Of a stretch of DNA of 37,500 bases, positions 31,710 through 37,500 are shown one piece after another (the stretch's first letter is position 1; the number at the start of each line of letters is the position of its first letter). This stretch comes from Chrysomallon squamiferum. Taxonomy: Eukaryota > Mollusca > Gastropoda > Neomphalida > Peltospiridae. The stretch lies in NCBI GenBank assembly GCA_012295275.1, contig CM022667.1, forward strand, positions 6,847,832 to 6,885,331. Direction: 5' to 3'. Both the position numbers and the translations under genes were made by a program. Under the pieces are notes generated by a model. The model searched no databases and was not told where the DNA came from. It was given only the letters and a program-made list of their open reading frames with translations.

Positions 31710-34700
31710 ATGGAGAATGTAAGAGGAGACATGAAGTACAGTCAAGTAGAAAACAACTACTCCACTGAGCACAGACTTCTGCCAAGTGTTGATGAAATCA
31801 TTACACATCAGCACCATTCCCTGTCAACTCAGAATTTACACAGGAATATCAATTCACAACATGCACCAGTATTTCTTAGTGAACAGAGAACTCATCCAGG
31901 CAGAAATGTGATAAATGCTGGAACCTATGCGAACCAATGCAGTCTGCAAGACCCCATTTTTCCAGGATATCCTTTACCTCACAACATGAGTGACATGTTT
32001 GAAATAGCACACATTGAAAACCCTGACTCTCCACAGACCATCACTTCAAGTGGGAATCAGTCTGTGCTGCCATTAGAGCATTCAGACTTTCATACATTTC
32101 CAACTAGTGTTCACTTTGATCAGATGAGATATCATTCATTGTATCCACTAGCAAGACCAAGCAGACATGAAATTAATCTTGACGCTCATGTTAATCACTT
32201 CATTTCATTTGATCCATGCTTCTATTCAGACATGAACACAGCAGCAGGTTCTTTACCCAACAACCCTTTCATGAACTGTGAAGCATACACAAAGAGAGTA
32301 TGGCAAGGAAATCACAGTGAACATGTCTTCTCTGCTTATTCACCATGGCAGACTACTTCTAATCTTTATGGCTGGGATTTGGGAGGAGCTGGTACAGATA
32401 ATGACAACAGTCTCAGTAAAAGAAATACAGCTTTCACTAATGATCCAATTTATTATGGTAGCCAGCAAATGCCACTTGATGAAACCTGCAAATATACATT
32501 TTGTATGTCTGAGCAGACAGAGGGGAGACATGAAAACGACGAAGAAACAACTCTAGAAGAAGAAGAGCTGTGTCCAGTGAAAGAAGATTGCATTCAGAAT
32601 GCTCTAGAGTTCCAGTCAGTAATACATGTAGACAACACAGCAGAAAGACAACAGAAGAATATAAATACAGCCACCTCCATCCACCATGAACTGCTAATAG
32701 ACAGAAAAAAGTTCACTGGAAGCCATGAGGATATCTTACCTTATAAAAATATTTTTCACAACAAGAACATTTTGTCTTCTGAACAGTGTAGCAGTAGTTG
32801 TTCAGACACTTCACCAGTAACTAGTGACTTGGAGAGTAGACACATTTCACACACCAACAGAGCATCAACAGTGACTAGTGACTTGGAGAGTAAACACTGT
32901 TCACACACCAACAGAACATCAACAGTGACTAGTGACTTGGAGAGTAAACACTGTTCACACACCAACAGAACATCAACAGTGACTAGTGACTTGGAGAGTA
33001 AACACTGTTCACACACCAACAGAACATCGACAGTGACTAGTGACTTGGAGAGTAAACACTGTTCACACACCAACAGAACATCGACAGTGACTAGTGACTT
33101 GGAGAGTAAACACTGTTCACACACCAACAGAGCATCAATAGTGACTAGGGACTTAGAGAGTAAACACTCTTCATATAGAAAGAGAGCATCAACAGTGACT
33201 AGCACCTCACAGGTCAAACGTCGTTCATACAGGAGCAGAAAGTTCAGTCAGGAATTCTTCAAGAAGTGGTCAGGTTTTGAGGATGTTCCGTTTGTTATTT
33301 CAGGTAAATCTGGTAGGCAAGTAGTATGTAGTACACCAAAAAGACAGAAAGTCGGTGCTGTGTGTGAGAAAAAGTTTAAATGTGAAACTTGTGACAGATG
33401 CTTCTACAGTCACCAGAAGTTCTCCCATCACGTGAAGAAACACGCAGAGTTTGAAGATTGTTGTACTGCGTCGTTTAACCAGGACCTCATCACTCACAGC
33501 TATCAGCATGACGTCAGTGACATTTCACACAGTTCGCCTGCACATCCATCAGCTGATTCACAAATATTCAGAACAAGAAATTCAAGATCTTTTAAAACAA
33601 AGAACTCAAAAATGTTTAAAGTGAACAACTCTGCCACATATAAAATAACTGATAATGGAATAATTTCAGACAAACAACTGCAACCATTTGTGAAGGTGAA
33701 CTGTGGAGTGTTTTCCTGCAGTACTTGCAGAGTTTGCTTCTCCAGTTGCTCAGAGTACAGAACACACAAGTGTCAGCAGCACTGTGATTGTCATGTCATG
33801 TCAAGTGACAGTGACAGCTCCACTACATCACAACATTACTTTGACTGTTCGGTTTGCGGATTGAAGTTTGAGAATAAATTTATGTACTCGAAGCACTGTG
33901 TCAGTGAGACACACAGACACAGACTGAGACAAGCAACTCACTCTTGTAAACAACCTCCTTCTCATCACCCAGCAGGCAGTGAGGCTGATGTTAACAAATA
34001 TGAAAACACTTCACAACTGGACATTGACAGAGATGGACAGAAGATTGAGGAAGCAGTGTCTATAGATCTCACAGCTTCACAGTTTAAACTTGAGAATGTT
34101 AGCAGTGATGAAATAAAATGTGAATACCACTTTTCAACTGTCAAGAAAGAAAACAGTGTTGTGTGTGTCTGTTCTCCCAGCCCAGTTGTTCAGGAACAAT
34201 CAGAGATGCCTGCTACCAGTGAGGACAATCTGACTGACTTGAAACCAGTCACAAAATGTTGTGCACAAACACAGAGCACAGTAATCAGCAGTGTTCAAAG
34301 CAAACATCAACCAGATGAAAATAACAATTTCACAACACAGTGTCTCGGAAGTACAAATGTTACAGCTATATGTCTGGAAAGTACAGATATTACAGCTAGA
34401 CGTCTGGAAAGTACAAATGTTACAGCTGGATGTCTGGAAAGTACAAATGTTACAGCTGTATGTCTGGAAAGTACAAATGTTACAACTGGATGTCTGGAAA
34501 GTACAGATATTAAAGCTAGACATTTGGAAAGTACAAATGTTACAGCTGGATGTCTGGAAAGTACAGATATTAAATATAGACATTTGGAAAGTATAAATGT
34601 TACAGCTGGATGTCTGGAAAGTACAGATATTAAGTACAGACATTTGGAAAGTACAAATGTTACATCTGAACATCTGGAAAGTACAGATATTAAATATAGA

Positions 34701-36971
34701 CATTTGGAAAGTACAAATGTTACAGCCGAACATCTGGAAAGTACAGATATTAAATATAGACATTTGGAAAGTAGAGATGTTACAACTAAATATCTGCAAC
34801 ATTTAGGTACGGCTTCATTTTCCAGTTCTGCTGACAAGAAGTCATTTGTTTGCAGTGATGAGCAACCTGCTAATATTTGTTTTGCAGAAACCAAATGTTT
34901 TTACAGTGAGAAGACAACAGAAGAGAAACGAGAAGGACATGTGATGTCCTGTTACCATGGTGATCAGTGGAAGAGGGATGAAATAACAACAGTATCTTGT
35001 AATTCTGTGTCTGAGCTGTTGTCACAGGATCATATGAAAGTTGATGACAACAAACTACAAAGTGAGGAAAATGTTTTGGAATTTAATGTTATTATTCAGA
35101 GTGATCTGCAGAGATTTCAGCTTGGTGAAAGCAGGTGTAATATTGAAATCTTTGAATCAGACACTTGTGAGCAGAGTGTTAAATCAAGCACTGAGAGTAG
35201 TGAGCAGAGTGTTAAATCAAGCACTGAGAGTAGTGAGCAGAGTGTTAAATCATGTACTGAGCAGAGTGTTAAATCGAGCACTGAGAGTAGTGAGCAGAGT
35301 GTTGAATCATGTACTGAGAGTAGTGAGCAGAGTGTTGAATCATGTACTGAGAGTAGTGAGCAGAGTGTTAAATTATGTACTGAGAGTAGTGAGCAGAGTG
35401 TTAAATTGCACTGTTTTTCTGTTGTTGACAAACAAGACACATGTGTTAAAACTGATGAGCTATCTAATGAGACAGTGTGTGAACTTGAAGAACATGTGAA
35501 TGAGGAAAGTGCTTTGAGGGGAGATAGTGGACTCTGGACAGATATTTTCTCAGGAGAGGATGAAGGCACTGGACTAACAGAATGTGATGAGGAAGTATGG
35601 AATGTTGTCAGCTACAGATGTGTTGACAATGAATGTGGAAGTGAAGATGGAATAACCTTTGAGTTTCAGTACACTGTCCAGTCTGGAGACAGTGAAAACA
35701 TGTGGAGTATAATGTCTGACTGTGTCGGGTTGTCTGCTGATTCACAGGAGACAAGTGAAATAAATACAGACAGTCAAAGTGTTTGGTCTGACAAGCTCTC
35801 TGCTAGCTGTGAAATGTTAAATTTATCACACCATAAACACAACACAGGTAAAACCTACTTCTGTAAAATCTGTAAAGAGACATTTGTAAATCCATTCAAG
35901 TTTTCAGCTCACTACAACAAAAAGTCTCACATCACACTGGCCTCCCATTTCTACCCAGATGCAAGTATTGGAAAGTCAGCAAACAAAAAACCCACAAATG
36001 TAGTACAGCATTTGAAGGCAAGAGACAAGACAAGGAAGCATGCAGGTACTAGATGTTGTAAGAAAATAGTAAAATGTCGGTGTAACAGCATCCATTCCAG
36101 TTGTGAAAAGAAGACCAAACTGTCGGGAAGAGTACAGAGTCTGTTTATGTCTGGTGTATTGTTTAGAACGATTGGCTTGAAGAAAACAGCATCAAGCCAG
36201 CTTCTGAAAAAACTCAAATCACAATCAACAAAATGTTTAAGCTGTTTTTCAGTCAAAACTAATTACAAGGAATACAAAACTTGTTTAATGAAAAGCAGCA
36301 AGTCCAGGTCATACAAATACTCTTGTCATAGGTACAACTCTGCAATCAATGCTTGTTGTTCAAAGCAGTTTGTAACTGGAAAAGAATTCTCCATGTGTCC
36401 AACTAAAATTAAAAATAAAAGTGACTTTGTTGATGATAGTTACAAAATGTGTAACAGTATGTCAGAAGATGATAATTTAAGAAGTAGCAGTAAAAGTGAA
36501 GAAAAGAATAATTTGAAGACAAGCAAGAAAGTAGACCTGGGCACTAAACAGCTGTTAAAGAAGAGAAAACCAGTTTTGAAGTGTCCAGCCTTACTCAAAC
36601 TACTGACTACTACTTCAGATCAGTACAAACAGAGAAACAACCGTGTAAAAAAGTCAAAACAAAGGTGCAGTCATAAACAAGAAAACAAAGTCTTCAACAA
36701 GTCAAAACAAAGAAATAGTCGTAAACAAAAAAACAAAGCTGAAAATAGATCCAAGCCAAAAGATAAGCAAAAACATAAAAAACTAAAGACTGCTAACAAA
36801 ACCAAGGGTCAAAAATTTTATGTAAATGAGAAAAATCACAGAAATTGTGTTGGAAATAAAACCACAGATATTTACTGCAATGTCTGTGACAAAAGTTACA
36901 GTTCGAAAAGTCATTTATACCGACATTTTAGAACTGAGATACATAAACAACAATTACTGGAGAAAAACTAG
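31710..36971 (+). CDS. Large five-finger C2H2 nuclear protein with three in-frame repeat domains, unrecognised
   Basis: One uninterrupted 1753-residue ORF, so probably one large coding exon. I do not recognise an ortholog. C2H2 fingers: 558-578 (C-x2-C-x12-H-x3-H), 670-691 (H-x4-H), and 713-735, 1385-1407 and 1723-1745 (all H-x5-H, the spacing of matrin/U1-like and Teashirt-type fingers). The last ends eight residues before the C-terminus. Between them lie an 18-residue repeat domain (368-511), a 10-residue LEST repeat domain (878-1027), a 10-11-residue SEQSVK repeat domain (1153-1233), acidic stretches (about 275-290 and 1270-1370), psi-K-x-E sites at 792-795, 802-805 and 811-814, and a Lys/Arg-rich tail (about 1430-1720) with a KKRKP nuclear-localisation candidate at 1617-1621. 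No signal peptide or membrane segment is evident. Dispersed fingers plus a basic tail suggest nuclear nucleic-acid binding, DNA or double-stranded RNA. All repeat units are multiples of three bases with no stops, which supports real coding. It diverges from the minus-strand NuRD-motif gene. Confidence 0.9.
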   Translation: MENVRGDMKYSQVENNYSTEHRLLPSVDEIITHQHHSLSTQNLHRNINSQHAPVFLSEQRTHPGRNVINAGTYANQCSLQDPIFPGYPLPHNMSDMFEIAHIENPDSPQTITSSGNQSVLPLEHSDFHTFPTSVHFDQMRYHSLYPLARPSRHEINLDAHVNHFISFDPCFYSDMNTAAGSLPNNPFMNCEAYTKRVWQGNHSEHVFSAYSPWQTTSNLYGWDLGGAGTDNDNSLSKRNTAFTNDPIYYGSQQMPLDETCKYTFCMSEQTEGRHENDEETTLEEEELCPVKEDCIQNALEFQSVIHVDNTAERQQKNINTATSIHHELLIDRKKFTGSHEDILPYKNIFHNKNILSSEQCSSSCSDTSPVTSDLESRHISHTNRASTVTSDLESKHCSHTNRTSTVTSDLESKHCSHTNRTSTVTSDLESKHCSHTNRTSTVTSDLESKHCSHTNRTSTVTSDLESKHCSHTNRASIVTRDLESKHSSYRKRASTVTSTSQVKRRSYRSRKFSQEFFKKWSGFEDVPFVISGKSGRQVVCSTPKRQKVGAVCEKKFKCETCDRCFYSHQKFSHHVKKHAEFEDCCTASFNQDLITHSYQHDVSDISHSSPAHPSADSQIFRTRNSRSFKTKNSKMFKVNNSATYKITDNGIISDKQLQPFVKVNCGVFSCSTCRVCFSSCSEYRTHKCQQHCDCHVMSSDSDSSTTSQHYFDCSVCGLKFENKFMYSKHCVSETHRHRLRQATHSCKQPPSHHPAGSEADVNKYENTSQLDIDRDGQKIEEAVSIDLTASQFKLENVSSDEIKCEYHFSTVKKENSVVCVCSPSPVVQEQSEMPATSEDNLTDLKPVTKCCAQTQSTVISSVQSKHQPDENNNFTTQCLGSTNVTAICLESTDITARRLESTNVTAGCLESTNVTAVCLESTNVTTGCLESTDIKARHLESTNVTAGCLESTDIKYRHLESINVTAGCLESTDIKYRHLESTNVTSEHLESTDIKYRHLESTNVTAEHLESTDIKYRHLESRDVTTKYLQHLGTASFSSSADKKSFVCSDEQPANICFAETKCFYSEKTTEEKREGHVMSCYHGDQWKRDEITTVSCNSVSELLSQDHMKVDDNKLQSEENVLEFNVIIQSDLQRFQLGESRCNIEIFESDTCEQSVKSSTESSEQSVKSSTESSEQSVKSCTEQSVKSSTESSEQSVESCTESSEQSVESCTESSEQSVKLCTESSEQSVKLHCFSVVDKQDTCVKTDELSNETVCELEEHVNEESALRGDSGLWTDIFSGEDEGTGLTECDEEVWNVVSYRCVDNECGSEDGITFEFQYTVQSGDSENMWSIMSDCVGLSADSQETSEINTDSQSVWSDKLSASCEMLNLSHHKHNTGKTYFCKICKETFVNPFKFSAHYNKKSHITLASHFYPDASIGKSANKKPTNVVQHLKARDKTRKHAGTRCCKKIVKCRCNSIHSSCEKKTKLSGRVQSLFMSGVLFRTIGLKKTASSQLLKKLKSQSTKCLSCFSVKTNYKEYKTCLMKSSKSRSYKYSCHRYNSAINACCSKQFVTGKEFSMCPTKIKNKSDFVDDSYKMCNSMSEDDNLRSSSKSEEKNNLKTSKKVDLGTKQLLKKRKPVLKCPALLKLLTTTSDQYKQRNNRVKKSKQRCSHKQENKVFNKSKQRNSRKQKNKAENRSKPKDKQKHKKLKTANKTKGQKFYVNEKNHRNCVGNKTTDIYCNVCDKSYSSKSHLYRHFRTEIHKQQLLEKN
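32811..33242 (+). repeat. In-frame 54-bp tandem array in the zinc-finger ORF (18-residue units)
   Basis: Eight consecutive 18-residue units cover residues 368-511, with consensus STVTSDLESKHCSHTNRT. Units 2-6 are almost identical, also at the DNA level. The first unit differs slightly and the last two decay into a basic Ser/Arg sequence just before the first finger. The array is Ser/Thr-rich with a conserved His/Cys pair. It probably grew by unequal exchange while the frame was kept. Confidence 0.9.
34341..34790 (+). repeat. In-frame 30/60-bp tandem array in the zinc-finger ORF (LEST repeats)
   Basis: Fifteen 10-residue units cover residues 878-1027. Two unit types, LESTNVTAGC-like and LESTDIKYRH-like, alternate strictly in the second half, making a 60-bp higher-order unit. 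The first half is mostly NVT-type. The Asn-x-Thr sequons are probably irrelevant in a protein without a signal peptide. The antisense strand is also open across the array, which I treat as a by-product of the repeat. Confidence 0.9.
35166..35408 (+). repeat. In-frame 33-bp tandem array in the zinc-finger ORF (SEQSVK repeats)
   Basis: Eight units, mostly 11 residues with consensus SEQSVKSSTES, cover residues 1153-1233. One internal unit is shortened by two residues without loss of frame. The array is Ser/Glu-rich, probably disordered, and lies just before the acidic segment and the fourth finger. Confidence 0.88.
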
Positions 36972-37166
36972 TAACATAATAAGTTTGTTATATTAAAAAA
37001 AAAAAAATGTTCAGGTTTTAAAATGTTCTGTTAAGAAGCTAGCTGTTTTAAGGATATTTTGTCTGTTTTATTTGTTGGTAATTTGACTGATAGAGAAATC
37101 ACACAGTAAAGCTGAATGTTTGTCCCCCGTAATCATTTTTTTATATTTTCTTTGTTTCCTATATTC

Positions 37167-37205
<39 letters not shown>

Positions 37206-37500
37206 ACTTGGTGTTGTTAAATTACAGTGATTTGAATATAAAGTTAACACATCAAGGTATTTTGTGTATTTGAAAGCAAGTAAAATAATGAAAAATTTCA
37301 CAAATTATGTTGTTGGGTGATTGTTAACACTTAAATGTTTTCACTTCTATAATTTGATATCTTGAAGAGGACAGCATTATGTTTATCAAACAAGATATTC
37401 ATGCTGTATTTTTCTGATTTATTTTTGTTTCATTGTCAAAACTTTATTTTAAAAAATGTTTTAGTTATTATTTATTTTTTCAAATTTGTAATGAGTACAC
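36972..37500 (+). other. 3' flank / probable 3' UTR of the zinc-finger gene
   Basis: AT-rich sequence after the TAG at 36969-36971, with a 31-base poly(A) run near 37171-37201. I find no AATAAA up to the window end. Weak variants are AGTAAA near 37105 and AATATA near 37235, so the polyadenylation site may lie at a variant signal or beyond the window. Confidence 0.4.

Noticed and set aside
32756-33217. 153-codon minus-strand ORF opposite the 54-bp array
   Set aside because: It is the antisense reading of the in-frame coding repeat and has no unique domain.
34200-34894. 195- and 200-codon minus-strand ORFs opposite the LEST array
   Set aside because: They exist because the 30-bp unit has no stop in those frames; the sense strand carries zinc fingers and a start with good context.

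Overview
The window looks like AT-rich nuclear DNA from a metazoan, probably an invertebrate. A mollusc or other lophotrochozoan is my guess from the overall texture, not something I can prove. There are no operons or closely packed ORFs. Simple-sequence DNA and minisatellites fill a large share of the first 29 kb. Islands of ordinary-complexity DNA rich in transcription-factor-like motifs lie between the repeats.

Two genes can be supported, and they diverge from a shared promoter-like region near 29.1-29.3 kb. On the minus strand a tiny first coding exon (29043-29082) encodes MPRRKQNYPKRLK plus one base and ends at a good GTGAGT donor. This is the N-terminal NuRD/RBBP4-recruiting motif (RRKQxxP) of large zinc-finger regulators. 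The MPRRKQ start points to the Teashirt/TSHZ or ZNF827 type rather than the MSRRKQ of SALL, FOG, BCL11 and ZNF521. The remaining exons are not visible, so positions 1-29042 are best read as its giant first intron. That would explain why 29 kb holds no gene but several enhancer-like islands.

On the plus strand, 31710-36971 is one uninterrupted 1753-residue ORF. It encodes an unrecognised nuclear-type protein with five dispersed C2H2 fingers (three with a U1/matrin-like H-x5-H spacing), three in-frame tandem-repeat domains of 18, 10 and 10-11 residues, a cluster of SUMO-type sites and a lysine-rich tail. A splice acceptor 13 bases before the ATG, followed at once by an in-frame stop, implies an untranslated first exon upstream, perhaps near the shared promoter.

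Layout: 1-6.3 kb, AT-rich DNA with islands at 1.5-1.77, 3.1-3.4, 4.9-5.1 (CTCF-like site) and 5.78-6.26 kb (an 18-bp box repeated at about 78-bp intervals), plus a 24-bp minisatellite. 7-8.1 kb, TG/CTG array. 8.2-8.5 kb, GC-richer island. 9-17.4 kb, mostly mini- and microsatellites with two tRNA-SINE-like remnants. 17.4-18.5 kb, nuclear-receptor-like and SOX-like islands. 18.9-21.5 kb, satellites, including a 1.4-kb TG/TATAAATA array. 21.7-23.4 kb, two islands. 23.7-26.6 kb, minisatellites. 27.4-29.3 kb, the richest motif-bearing DNA (Hox/PBX-like, OTX-like) leading to the promoter. 29.3-37.5 kb, the plus-strand gene.

All transcription-factor matches are by eye. No conservation, expression or database evidence was available.
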